DNA from: Bittarella massiliensis (ex Durand et al. 2017)
GTDB taxonomy: Bacteria; Bacillota; Clostridia; Oscillospirales; Ruminococcaceae
Direction: 5' to 3'
Length of the DNA stretch: 64,000 bases
Assembly (NCBI RefSeq): GCF_001486165.1
Contig: NZ_LN908977.1
Coordinates: 87,731 to 151,730, forward strand
A model generated the notes under the pieces. It had not been told where the DNA came from. It did no database searches and worked only from the letters and a program-made list of their open reading frames with translations. Both the position numbers and the translations under genes were made by a program. Positions 23,117 to 31,692 of the stretch are shown one piece after another; the first letter of the stretch is position 1; each line of letters starts with the position of its first letter.

Positions 23117-25045
23117 TTGAGAGATGGATTTTTAAAGGTGGCGGTGGGCAGCCCCGACCTGCGGGTGGCCGACTGTTCCTACAACGCCGCGGCCAGCATC
23201 CGGCTTTTGCGGGAGGCGGCGGCCCAGGGGGTCAAACTGCTGGTGCTGCCCGAACTGGGGCTCACCGGCTACAGCTGCGGCGACCTCTTTTTGCAGCCGA
23301 CCCTGCTCCAGGGGGGCGAGGCCGCCCTGGAGAGCCTGCTGCGGGCCAGCGGGGAGCTGGGGGAGCTGGTGGCGGTGGCGGGGCTGCCGGTGCGGGCCGG
23401 GGGAAAGCGCTACAACTGCGCCGCCGTCCTGCAGGGCGGGCGGCTGCTGGGGGTGGTGCCCAAGCGAAACCTCCCCAACTACGGCGAGTTTTACGAGGGG
23501 CGCCAGTTCACCCCCGGCCCGTTCGGCGGGGAGGACATCCTCCTCTGCGGGCAGCGGGTCCCCTTTGGGGCCGACCTGCTCTTTTGTTGCCGGGAACTGC
23601 CCGACTGGGTGCTGGGGGTGGAGATCTGCGAGGACCTGTGGGTCCCCCTCCCGCCCTCGGTGGGGCTGGCCCTGGCCGGGGCCACCGTCCTCGCCAACCC
23701 CTCGGCCAGCAACGAGACGGCGGGGAAGGCCGCCTGCCGCCGCCGGCTGGTGGCCGGACAGTCCGCCCAGCTGCTGGCGGGTTACCTCTACGCCTCGGCC
23801 GGGGCGGGGGAGTCCACTGCCGACCTGGTCTTTGCCGGGCACAGCCTCATCGCCGAGAACGGCGTTCTCCTGGCCGAGAGCCCGCTGCTCCAGGGCGGGC
23901 TCACCTGCAGCGAGCTGGACCTGCAGCACCTGGCCTTTGCGCGCAGCCGGATGGGCACCTTCCCCCCACCGGAGAAGGGATACCGGCAGGTCCCCTTTTC
24001 CGTTCGAGTGGCGGAGACCGCCCTCACCCGCCCGGTGGAGCGAGAGCCCTTTGTCCCCGCCCCCGGCCCGGGGCGGGAGGCGGGGTGCGGGGAGACCCTC
24101 GCCCTGCAGGTGGCGGGGCTGGCGGGGCGGCTGCGCCACACCGGCTGCCGCCCGGTGCTGGGGGTCTCGGGGGGACTGGACTCCGCCCTGGCCCTGCTGG
24201 TCTGCGCCGGGGCGGCCGACGCCCTGGGCCGCCCCCGGGGGGACATCCTGGCGGTGGGCATGCCCGGTTTCGGCACCACCCCCCGCACCCGGGAGAACGC
24301 CCGCCGACTGGCCCTCTCTCTGGGGGCCTCCTTTCGGGAAATCCCCATCTCCCGGGCGGTGGAGGGGCACCTGGCCGACATCGGCCACCCCCAGGGGCGC
24401 ACCGACACCACCTACGAAAACGCCCAGGCGAGGGAGCGCACCCAGGTGCTGATGGACCTGGCCAACGCCGAGGGCGGCCTGGTGGTGGGCACCGGCGACC
24501 TGTCGGAACTGGCCCTGGGCTGGGCCACCTACGGCGGCGACCAGCTCTCGATGTACGCCGTCAACGCCTCGGTGCCCAAGACCCTGGTGCGCCGCCTCGT
24601 CGCCTTTGCCGCCGACCGGGCGGGAGGGGAGAGCGCCGCCGTCCTGCGGGATATACTGGCCACCCCAGTCAGCCCCGAACTGCTCCCCGCCGGGGCCGGG
24701 GGCGAGATCGCCCAGCGCACCGAGTCGCTGGTGGGCCCCTACCGGCTGCACGACTTCTTCCTCTACCACACCCTTCTCTGGGGCGAGCCGCCCCGCAAGG
24801 TCTACCGGCTGGCCTGTGCCGCCTTTGCCGGGGCCTTTTCGGCAGAAGAGATCCTGCGCTGGCTGCGCCTGTTCTACCGCCGCTTTTTCGCCCAGCAGTT
24901 CAAGCGCTCGGCCCTCCCCGACGGGCCCAAGGTGGGCGCGCTCTCCCTCTCCCCCCGGGGGGACTGGCGGATGCCCAGCGATTCCAGCGCCGCCCTCTGG
25001 CTGGAGCAGCTGGAGGGGTTGGAGGGCCGGGGCCAGGTCGGGTAG
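23117..25045 (+). CDS. nadE: Glutamine-dependent NAD+ synthetase
   Basis: A 642-residue two-domain enzyme making NAD+ from deamido-NAD+, ATP and glutamine. The N-terminal nitrilase-type glutaminase shows its Glu (LPELGLTGYS), Lys (VPKRNLPNYGEFYE) and Cys (GVEICEDLW). The synthetase domain has the P-loop GVSGGLDSALAL. The TTG start at 23117 gives the family opening RDGFLKVAV and follows AGGGGAG by 9 bases. The length matches the long clostridial form. It is preceded by a promoter-terminator leader. Confidence 0.96.
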   Translation: MRDGFLKVAVGSPDLRVADCSYNAAASIRLLREAAAQGVKLLVLPELGLTGYSCGDLFLQPTLLQGGEAALESLLRASGELGELVAVAGLPVRAGGKRYNCAAVLQGGRLLGVVPKRNLPNYGEFYEGRQFTPGPFGGEDILLCGQRVPFGADLLFCCRELPDWVLGVEICEDLWVPLPPSVGLALAGATVLANPSASNETAGKAACRRRLVAGQSAQLLAGYLYASAGAGESTADLVFAGHSLIAENGVLLAESPLLQGGLTCSELDLQHLAFARSRMGTFPPPEKGYRQVPFSVRVAETALTRPVEREPFVPAPGPGREAGCGETLALQVAGLAGRLRHTGCRPVLGVSGGLDSALALLVCAGAADALGRPRGDILAVGMPGFGTTPRTRENARRLALSLGASFREIPISRAVEGHLADIGHPQGRTDTTYENAQARERTQVLMDLANAEGGLVVGTGDLSELALGWATYGGDQLSMYAVNASVPKTLVRRLVAFAADRAGGESAAVLRDILATPVSPELLPAGAGGEIAQRTESLVGPYRLHDFFLYHTLLWGEPPRKVYRLACAAFAGAFSAEEILRWLRLFYRRFFAQQFKRSALPDGPKVGALSLSPRGDWRMPSDSSAALWLEQLEGLEGRGQVG

Positions 25046-25046
25046 A

Positions 25047-25075
25047 TTGCCTTTTTGGCCCCGCCCTGGTACAAT
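25047..25075 (+). promoter_or_regulatory. Promoter of the bPH-domain gene
   Basis: TTGCCT (25047-25052), 17-base spacer, TACAAT (25070-25075), starting right after the nadE stop. Confidence 0.7.
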
Positions 25076-25105
25076 GGAGAAAAGCCAGCCAAGGAGGACT
25101 GCCAG

Positions 25106-25537
25106 ATGGTCAGTGAAGTGCCAATCGTTTGGAAAGACCGCAAGCGCATTTTGGGGATGCCCATCACCTTTACCCGCTACTCCATGTCCGAAGACCGCCT
25201 CTTTTTGGAGACCGGCCTCCTCAACACCCGGCAGGAAGAGGTGCTCCTCTACCGGGTGCGGGACATCAGCTTGAAGATCACCCTGGGCCAGCGCATCTTT
25301 GGGGTGGGCTCGGTGCTGGTCCAGTCCTCAGACAAGACCATGCCGGTGCTGGAACTGAAAAACATCCGCCACCCCCGCGAGGTCAAGGAGACCCTCCACC
25401 AGCAGGTGGAGAAGATGAAGCTCTCCCGCAAGATCCGGGTGGGCGAGCTGCTGGACGACGGCGGTCACGCCTGCGACGACGACTTTCACGACGGCGAACA
25501 GACAGACGGGGAGGACTGGGAGGACGAGCGCCTCTAG
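25106..25537 (+). CDS. Bacterial PH (DUF304-like) domain protein
   Basis: A 143-residue soluble protein. Residues about 8-100 fit a bacterial pleckstrin-homology domain: TFTRYSMSEDRLFLETGLL, LYRVRDISLKITLGQRIFG and VGSVLVQSSDKTMPVLELKNI follow the order seen in YdbS/DUF304 domains, but without the usual membrane helices. The C-terminal 25 residues are strongly acidic (Asp/Glu/His rich). Function unknown. ATG 25106 follows AAGGAGG by 8 bases. The gene converges on the lacI-type gene. Confidence 0.75.
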   Translation: MVSEVPIVWKDRKRILGMPITFTRYSMSEDRLFLETGLLNTRQEEVLLYRVRDISLKITLGQRIFGVGSVLVQSSDKTMPVLELKNIRHPREVKETLHQQVEKMKLSRKIRVGELLDDGGHACDDDFHDGEQTDGEDWEDERL

Positions 25538-25627
25538 CCCTGTTCCCCTGCCAAAGCCGCGGGGGCCTGTCACCCGCAGCGCGGCCCCATTTCGCGGCAC
25601 TGCCCTCTCAACCCAGAGGGGAGAGGG

Positions 25628-25652
25628 GCCCCCGGCGCGCCGGGGGCCTTTT
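25628..25652 (+). terminator. Terminator of the bPH gene
   Basis: A self-complementary GGCCCCCGGC/GCCGGGGGCC element with almost no loop, followed by TTTT at 25649-25652. Confidence 0.7.
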
Positions 25653-25689
25653 GCCGCCCTTTTTTCACCTGCGCCCTGCCCCAGGGCCT

Positions 25690-25769
25690 CGCCCCGCCGC
25701 CCCACAGCCAAAAGCGCCCCCGGAGACCGCGGTCTCCGGGGGCGCTTTTGGCTGTGGGGCGGCGGGGCG
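25690..25769. repeat. 80-bp perfect palindrome between converging genes
   Basis: Two 40-bp arms mirror each other with no unpaired centre (axis between 25729 and 25730, core GAGACCGCGGTCTC). Inside it AAAAGCGCCCCC...GGGGGCGCTTTT would work as a terminator in both directions; the outer GC-rich part exceeds what a terminator needs. Confidence 0.9.
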
Positions 25770-25781
25770 GAAAGGGGGCGG

Positions 25782-26843
25782 CTACTCCCGCTCCCCCTTT
25801 TCCAGGGGGCGGCAGCTCTCCCGCACGATCAGCTTGCAGGGCAGTTCCACCTTTAGGGGAAGGGTGTGGCCCTTTTCGATGCGGTCGAGCAACAGCTTCA
25901 CCGCCACCTTCCCCAGCTCGTTTTTGGGCACGTCCACGGTGGTGAGGGAGGGGGTGGTGAACTGGCTCATGGCGATGTTGTCGATGGAGATGACCGAGAT
26001 GTCCCGGGGGATGTGCAGCCCGAACTCCCGAATGGCCTTCACCGCCCCGATGGCGCTGATGTCGTTGGCGCAGAAGACCGCCGTGGGCAGTCGGGGGAAG
26101 GCAAACATCCGCTTGATGCCGAAATAGCCGTTTTCCATGGTCAGGGCCGACTCGTAGATGTACTCCTCCGAAAAGGGGAGTTCCCGCTCCAACATGAAGT
26201 CCATATAGGCGTCAAAGCGGACCTCGTTTTTCACCTCTCCCAGATAGCCGATGCGCCGGTGCCCCTGCCGGTAGAGGTGTTCGAGCACCTGGATAGCGGC
26301 CTTGTACCCGTCGCAGATGACCTGGTCGAAGTCGGCCCCGCCGGAGGCCAGCCCCACCACAATGACGTTGCGCAGCTTTTGCAGCCGCCCCAGCAGCTCC
26401 TTGCGGGGGCGACCCAGCACCACCACGCCCCCCTTGTCCAGGTTTTCCAGCATCCGGTCGGTCTTGAAGTCGTCCAGATTGACCGCCGAGAAGGAAAAGC
26501 CCAGCGAGCAGCCCTGCACCATGGCCTCCTTCTCCACCGCCCGCAAGATCTCGGCGAAGAACTGGTCCGAGGGCATCATCTGGTCCTGAAACTGGCGGGA
26601 GAACATCTCGGTGCGGGCGAACACGCAGGAGATGGTCCGCCCTGCCGGCCGGGGGGCGGGGTTCTGGTCCCGGCTCTTGAGGGCCTTGGCCGCCTCGTTG
26701 GGGGTGTAGCCGGTGCGGCGGACGATCTCCCACACCCGCTCGGCGGCCTCGGGGGCCGCGGTGCGGTGGTTGGGGTCGTTGATGATCCGGGAGACGGTGG
26801 AGATGGAGACCCCTGCCTCCCGGGCGATTTCTTTGAGTGTCAT
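25782..26843 (-). CDS. LacI-family transcriptional regulator
   Basis: A 353-residue repressor. Residues 1-50 form the LacI helix-turn-helix with hinge (TLKEIAREAGVSISTVSRIIN, split here as TLKEIAREAGVS and ISTVSRIIN). The remainder is a periplasmic-binding-like effector domain (GYLGEV, FCANDISAIGAV, ISVISIDN). It faces the operon starting at 27174, and LacI-type operator sequences lie just upstream of both genes, so it most likely represses that operon and itself. The effector is probably the imported nucleoside or the released sugar. Nearest ribosome site upstream is weak. Confidence 0.95.
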   Translation of the reverse strand: MTLKEIAREAGVSISTVSRIINDPNHRTAAPEAAERVWEIVRRTGYTPNEAAKALKSRDQNPAPRPAGRTISCVFARTEMFSRQFQDQMMPSDQFFAEILRAVEKEAMVQGCSLGFSFSAVNLDDFKTDRMLENLDKGGVVVLGRPRKELLGRLQKLRNVIVVGLASGGADFDQVICDGYKAAIQVLEHLYRQGHRRIGYLGEVKNEVRFDAYMDFMLERELPFSEEYIYESALTMENGYFGIKRMFAFPRLPTAVFCANDISAIGAVKAIREFGLHIPRDISVISIDNIAMSQFTTPSLTTVDVPKNELGKVAVKLLLDRIEKGHTLPLKVELPCKLIVRESCRPLEKGERE

Positions 26844-26882
26844 GGCCGGTCACCTGTTTTGGGGCGTCCTGTGACAAATGAG

Positions 26883-26896
26883 TGAAAACGATTGCA
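26883..26896. promoter_or_regulatory. LacI/cre-type operator 1
   Basis: TGAAAACGATTGCA matches the LacI-family consensus TGNAANCGNWNNCA. It lies 40 bases upstream of the regulator start, where it could block self-transcription. Confidence 0.6.
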
Positions 26897-27067
26897 ACAT
26901 CTTTTTGAAAAACAGCCGCCAAACCTCTCTCGATTTTTTCTAAATTGTACACCGGCGGGACTGCGTTTGCAAGATAAAGCAGAAGAAAAGAGGAATAGTT
27001 TTCCTATACCCCGTTTTTATGACAGAATGTACAATGAAATACGGGAATTATAGGCAGGATAACGATA

Positions 27068-27081
27068 TGAGAACGTTTGCA
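27068..27081. promoter_or_regulatory. LacI/cre-type operator 2
   Basis: TGAGAACGTTTGCA, sharing AACG-TTGCA with operator 1, lies 11 bases before the -35 of the operon promoter. The extended form ACGTTTGCAAAC is partly palindromic. Confidence 0.6.
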
Positions 27082-27091
27082 AACATTTTTC

Positions 27092-27119
27092 TTTACAAAC
27101 CCCCAAAATCGGCTATGAT
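27092..27119 (+). promoter_or_regulatory. Promoter of the nucleoside-type operon
   Basis: TTTACA (27092-27097), 16-base spacer, TATGAT (27114-27119), about 55 bases before the first start codon. Confidence 0.7.
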
Positions 27120-27173
27120 GTGGGTAGAAATTGGGCGGGATGCCCGAGAAGCAACAAGAGGGGGAGAGGGGAT

Positions 27174-28010
27174 TTGACCCAGTACCTATTCGTCAACCTA
27201 AAGCGATTCGACATTCCTCGCGCGCTGGGGGGCATCAACACCCAGTGCCCGCCGGCCCAGTGGGGCGAGGCCCTGGTTCGCCAGAGCCGGGCCGCCCTGG
27301 CCGAGCGCCCGGGGGTGGAGACGGTCTTTTTCCTGCCGGAGGCCCACCTCCTCCCCGCGGTGGATGCGGCGGCCGGGCCGGGGCCGGCGGTGGCCGTGGG
27401 CTGCCAGGGGGTCTACCGAAAGGACGTGGCCCCCGGGGGGAACTTCGGTGCCTTCACCACCTTTCGCACCGCCACCGCCGCCCGCTCCCTGGGCTGCACC
27501 TGGGCCCTCATCGGCCACAGCGAGGAGCGGGCCGACAAGATGGCCCTCACCGGCGACGCCGACGCGGTGGACGCCCTCCTCTGCGACGAGGTGCGCTGCG
27601 CCCTGGCGGCCGGGCTCAAGGTGCTCTTCTGCATCGGCGAGACCGCGGAGGAGATCCCGATGCGCGAGGCCGTCCTCCGCCGCCAGCTCCGCCAGGGGCT
27701 GCCCGGGGTGGACGGGGCGCCCAATATCGTGCTGGGGTATGAGCCCATCTGGTCCATCGGCCCGGGCAAACCGGTGCCCACCGCCGATGAGGTGGGGCAG
27801 ATCGCCGCCCTTATCAAGGGGATCGTCCGGCTGCCGGTGGTCTACGGCGGGGGGCTGAAGGCCGAAAATGCCGCCGCCTTCGGGTCCCTGCCCAACCTGG
27901 ACGGCGGGCTGGTGGGGCTCACCCGCTTTGCTGGGGAGATCGGCTTCTACCCGGACGAGTTCGCCCAGATCGCCGCGGCCTATTTTGATGCCAAGGAGGA
28001 AATCGCATGA
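27174..28010 (+). CDS. Triosephosphate isomerase-like sugar-phosphate isomerase
   Basis: A 278-residue TIM-barrel protein. Catalytic positions of TIM are kept: the lysine in FVNLKRFD, the histidine in LIGHSEER and the glutamate in GYEPIWSIGPGKP. It is longer than housekeeping TpiA (about 250) and the opening differs from the usual NWKMN, so it probably acts on another aldose/ketose phosphate, like the tetrose-phosphate isomerases of this superfamily. TTG 27174 follows GGGAGAGGGG closely. It is the first gene of the LacI-controlled operon and overlaps the next gene by four bases (ATGA). Confidence 0.8.
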   Translation: MTQYLFVNLKRFDIPRALGGINTQCPPAQWGEALVRQSRAALAERPGVETVFFLPEAHLLPAVDAAAGPGPAVAVGCQGVYRKDVAPGGNFGAFTTFRTATAARSLGCTWALIGHSEERADKMALTGDADAVDALLCDEVRCALAAGLKVLFCIGETAEEIPMREAVLRRQLRQGLPGVDGAPNIVLGYEPIWSIGPGKPVPTADEVGQIAALIKGIVRLPVVYGGGLKAENAAAFGSLPNLDGGLVGLTRFAGEIGFYPDEFAQIAAAYFDAKEEIA

Positions 28011-29446
28011 AACTGGAATTTGAGTACGGGCAGGGGATGATGAGCGCCCAACTGCCCGACGACACCGACGTCTTTATCCCCGGGGAGACGGTCCCCGACC
28101 CGCCCTGCATCCCCGAGGAAAAGCTGGTGGAGGCGACCCGGGACTCCATCCTCCACCCCATGGGGATGCCCCCCCTCTCCCAGCTGGCCCACAAGGGCTC
28201 CAAGGTGGTCATCGTCTTCCCCGACCGGGTCAAGGGGGGCGAGCAGCCCACCGCCCACCGCAAGGTGTCCATCCCCATCGTCCTGGAGGAGCTCTACAAA
28301 GCCGGGGTGGAGAAAAAAGACATCCTGCTGCTGTGCTCCAACGGGCTGCACCGCAAGAACACCGAGGAGGAGATCCGCCGGGTGCTGGGGGAGGAGCTCT
28401 TCTCCGATTTCTGGCCCACCGGGCAGATCCGCAACCACGACAGCGAGGACTACGAGCACCTGGTGGACCTGGGCACCACCCCGCGGGGCGACCCGGTGCT
28501 GGTGAACAAATACGTCTACGAAGCCGACGTGGCCGTCCTCATCGGCCACACCCAGGGCAACCCCTACGGGGGCTACTCGGGGGGCTACAAGCACTGCGCC
28601 ACCGGCATCACCCACTGGCGCTCCATCGCCTCCCACCACGTGCCGGCGGTGATGCACCGCCCCGATTTCACCCCGGTGAGCAGCCACTCCCTCATGCGCC
28701 AGAAGTTCGACGAGATCGGCCAGTACATGGAGGAGCGGATGGGGAAGAAGTTCTTCTGCTGCGACGCGGTGCTGGACACCCGCTCCCGCCAGATCGAGAT
28801 CAACAGCGGCTGGGCCAAGGTGATGCAGCCCAAGAGCTGGGAGACCGCCGACCGGCGCACCTACGTCCACTGGGCCGAGAAGAAGTACGACGTGCTGGTC
28901 TTTGGCATGCCCCAATTTTTCCACTACGGCGACGGGATGGGCACCAACCCCATCATGATGATGCAGGCCATCTCGGCCGAGATCATCCGCCACAAGCGGG
29001 TGCTCAGCGACCGCTGCGTGGTCATCTGCTCCTCCACCTGCAACGGCTACTTCCACGACGAGCTCTTCACCGGCTACCGCGAGATCTACGAGCTCTTTCA
29101 GAAAGACCACATGAACACCCTGCGGGACGTCAACCGCTACGGCGAGTACTTCGCCACCAACGAGGAGTACATCCGCCGCTACCGCTACTGCAACGGCTTT
29201 CACCCCTTCCACGGCTTCTCGATGATCAGCTGCGGCCACATCGCCGAGATGAACACCGCCGCCATCTACATCGTGGGGGCCGAACAGCCCGGCTACGCCC
29301 GGGGGATGGGGATGAAGACCCGGGCCACCTTTGAGGAGGCCCTGGCCGACGCCCAGAAGAAGTACCTGGGAGAGCACCCCGACATCCTCGCCCTCCCCAA
29401 GGCGTTCACCACCGCGGCGGTGCACCTGTGCATGAAGGGGGAGTGA
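28007..29446 (+). CDS. LarA-like (lactate racemase/DUF2088 superfamily) protein
   Basis: A 479-residue cytosolic protein. It follows the LarA plan: an Asp in VVIVFPDRVKGG, the first His in SNGLHRKNTEEE, and the cofactor-binding lysine in GYSGGYKHC. The second catalytic His of LarA, normally just before the SGG motif, seems to be Asn in QGNPYGGYSGG. LarA enzymes use a nickel pincer nucleotide to move hydride on alpha-hydroxy acids; this one may act on a sugar or sugar acid. No larB/C/E cofactor genes are in view. It is translationally coupled to the TIM-like gene. Confidence 0.82.
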   Translation: MKLEFEYGQGMMSAQLPDDTDVFIPGETVPDPPCIPEEKLVEATRDSILHPMGMPPLSQLAHKGSKVVIVFPDRVKGGEQPTAHRKVSIPIVLEELYKAGVEKKDILLLCSNGLHRKNTEEEIRRVLGEELFSDFWPTGQIRNHDSEDYEHLVDLGTTPRGDPVLVNKYVYEADVAVLIGHTQGNPYGGYSGGYKHCATGITHWRSIASHHVPAVMHRPDFTPVSSHSLMRQKFDEIGQYMEERMGKKFFCCDAVLDTRSRQIEINSGWAKVMQPKSWETADRRTYVHWAEKKYDVLVFGMPQFFHYGDGMGTNPIMMMQAISAEIIRHKRVLSDRCVVICSSTCNGYFHDELFTGYREIYELFQKDHMNTLRDVNRYGEYFATNEEYIRRYRYCNGFHPFHGFSMISCGHIAEMNTAAIYIVGAEQPGYARGMGMKTRATFEEALADAQKKYLGEHPDILALPKAFTTAAVHLCMKGE

Positions 29447-29537
29447 GCGACCGAGGGAAATTCGATTTCAACTGAACGGATCGCTGCGCGCCCCTTGGCC
29501 GCGCCTACACAGACCAATTTTTAAGGAGGGATTTCAC

Positions 29538-30605
29538 ATGTTCACGGGTAAATCGATCAGACGGACCCTGGCCGCCCTTCTCGCGGGCTGCCTCTGCCTC
29601 ACCGCCTTCGCCGGCTGCGGCGACAAAAAGGAAGGGGGGGACGCAGGCAAAAAGGGGGGCGACATCAAGGCCGCCATCATCATCTCGGGCAGCTTCGGCA
29701 CCCAGAGTTTTCAGGATGTGGCCCTTGCCGGCTGCCAGAAGGCCGCCGACGAGTTCGGGTTTGAGCTGACCAAGGTCGAGAATGTGAATTCCTCCGACGC
29801 CAGCAACACCATTCGCTCCCTCATCGGCCAGGGGGTCAACATGATCATCTCCCCCAACGATTTCTTCAACGACGCCATCGAGGAGCTGGCCCCCGAAAAC
29901 TCCGACGTCCGCTTCATCAGCGGCGACGCCGCCGTTCCCGACCTGGAAAACGTGGCCTCCGCCTATTACCGGGAACAGGAAGCGGCCTTCCTGCTGGGCG
30001 CTCTCGCGGGGATGCTCACCGAGTCGGACAAGGTGGCCTTCATCGGCCACACCTCCAATGTGGTCATGGACCGGTTTGAGTACGGCTATCGGACCGGCGC
30101 CAGGTATGTCAACTCCAACGCCAGCGTCATCTCGATGTACACCGGCAGCGTCTCCGACGTCAACAAGGGCAAGGAGATGGCCGACCTGCTCTACAGCCAG
30201 GGGGTCGACTACATCGCCCCCGCCGCCGCGGCCTGCAACACCGGCGTCTTCCAGTCCTCCAAAGAGCACGGGGGCAACTGCTGGACCTTCGGCGCCGCCG
30301 ACGGGCAGTTTCACCTGATGCCCGACCGCATCCTCGCCAGCCAGGTCAAGCGCATCGACAACGTCTGCTACCAGTTCCTCAAGGACGCGGTAGAGGGCAA
30401 CTGGAAGGGCGGGAAGCCCCAGGAGATGGGCCTCAAAGAGGGGGGCGTCGACCTGCTCTACACCACCAACGAAGAGCTGGCGGCCACCATCCCCCAAAAT
30501 GTGAAGGATCGGGTAGAGGAGCTGCGCCAGAAGGTCGTCAGCGGGGAGCTCAAAATCCCCGCGACCAAGGACGAGTTCGCGGCCTTCTCCTTCCCCAGCA
30601 AATAG
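29538..30605 (+). CDS. BMP-family substrate-binding lipoprotein 1
   Basis: A 355-residue surface lipoprotein of the basic membrane protein family (PnrA/BmpA type), whose known members bind purine and other nucleosides for ABC import. The lipobox is FAGC at about residue 30. The fold shows IKAAIIISGSFGTQSFQD, a middle repeat of Ser-rich linkers, and the ligand-region FGAADGQFHLMPD. It closely resembles the second copy at 32755, so the two probably serve the same importer. AAGGAGGG precedes the ATG. It is flanked by a 90-base gap from the LarA-like gene. Confidence 0.93.
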   Translation: MFTGKSIRRTLAALLAGCLCLTAFAGCGDKKEGGDAGKKGGDIKAAIIISGSFGTQSFQDVALAGCQKAADEFGFELTKVENVNSSDASNTIRSLIGQGVNMIISPNDFFNDAIEELAPENSDVRFISGDAAVPDLENVASAYYREQEAAFLLGALAGMLTESDKVAFIGHTSNVVMDRFEYGYRTGARYVNSNASVISMYTGSVSDVNKGKEMADLLYSQGVDYIAPAAAACNTGVFQSSKEHGGNCWTFGAADGQFHLMPDRILASQVKRIDNVCYQFLKDAVEGNWKGGKPQEMGLKEGGVDLLYTTNEELAATIPQNVKDRVEELRQKVVSGELKIPATKDEFAAFSFPSK

Positions 30606-30618
30606 GGAGGGCGGCCAG

Positions 30619-31623
30619 TTGAGACAGATACCTGTGCTGCTGGACGTGGACACCGGCATCGACGACGCCTACGCCCTGATCATGGCCTGTGCCAGCGAGG
30701 AGCTGGACATCCGCGCGGTGACCACGGCGGCGGGCAACGCCTCCCTCTACCACACCACCCGCAACACCTGCAACCTCCTGCACCTGCTGGGCCGGGGCGA
30801 CATCCCGGTTTCCCAGGGGCTGCCGGGCCCCCTCCAGCGCCCGCTGCTGCGGGCCCCCGAGGTGCACGGGGAGAACGGCCTGCGGGGCTACCAGTTCCAG
30901 GGGGAGCACCTGGAGGCCCTCTCCCCCCTCACCGCCCAACAGCAGATGGCCCGGGTCCTCACCGAAAGCGAGGAGCCGGTGACCATCGTTGCCCTGGGCC
31001 CGGCCACCAATGTGGCGGCCTTTCTCCAGCAGTACCCCGAGCTGAGCTCCCGCATCCGCCGCATCCTCTTCATGGGGGCCTCCTACCGCTGCGGCAACCC
31101 GACCATCGTCTCCACCTTCAATGTGCTGGTGGACCCCGAGGCCTTTGACATCCTTTTAAAGAGCGGGGTCGAGCTGCACACCCTCCCCCTGGACACCACC
31201 AGAAACGCCACCCTCACCCCCGAGGAGTGCCGGCAGATCGCCGGCATTCCCGGCCCGGTGGCGAAGATGGTCTCCCGCACCCTGGCCGGCTACGGCGACC
31301 GCATCGGCCAGAAGGGCGGCTGCCTGGCCCAGAAGGACGGGGAGCGGGACTGGAACCAGGAGGGGCTGGCCCACCTGCCCGACCCGGCGGTGGTGGCCTA
31401 CCTGCTGCGGCCCGACTACTTCACCCGACAGAAATACTTCTGTCAGGTGGAGTGCAAGGGGGAACTCACCACCGGCTTCACCATCATCGACATGGACGAT
31501 TACTACGGCAAATCGATGGAGGAGCGCAACCTTTGGTATGTGGACTCCATCGACCGGGCCGGGTTTGCCCGGCTGTTCCTCGAGAGCGTTCGCCACTTTA
31601 CCCCCGATTTGATAAACAGCTGA
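30619..31623 (+). CDS. Nucleoside hydrolase-family protein 1
   Basis: A 334-residue enzyme of the inosine-uridine nucleoside hydrolase family, which cleaves N-glycosidic bonds. The calcium site DVDTGIDDAYAL is intact, as are ALGPATNVA and the Asn of the substrate loop (NVLVDPEAF). Two usual residues differ: Glu of the EFN motif is Thr (STFN), and the His-Asp pair near the C-terminus reads Pro-Asp (HLPDPAVV). Substrate specificity is therefore probably altered. The start is TTG 30619 with AGGGAGGG nearby. It lies 13 bases behind BMP 1. Confidence 0.9.
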   Translation: MRQIPVLLDVDTGIDDAYALIMACASEELDIRAVTTAAGNASLYHTTRNTCNLLHLLGRGDIPVSQGLPGPLQRPLLRAPEVHGENGLRGYQFQGEHLEALSPLTAQQQMARVLTESEEPVTIVALGPATNVAAFLQQYPELSSRIRRILFMGASYRCGNPTIVSTFNVLVDPEAFDILLKSGVELHTLPLDTTRNATLTPEECRQIAGIPGPVAKMVSRTLAGYGDRIGQKGGCLAQKDGERDWNQEGLAHLPDPAVVAYLLRPDYFTRQKYFCQVECKGELTTGFTIIDMDDYYGKSMEERNLWYVDSIDRAGFARLFLESVRHFTPDLINS

Positions 31624-31692
31624 GAAGGTGCGAAAGCCCTCTGCAATTTGGATAAGTGCCCCCCTTTTGGTGGGGGAAGATAGGAGGAAAAG

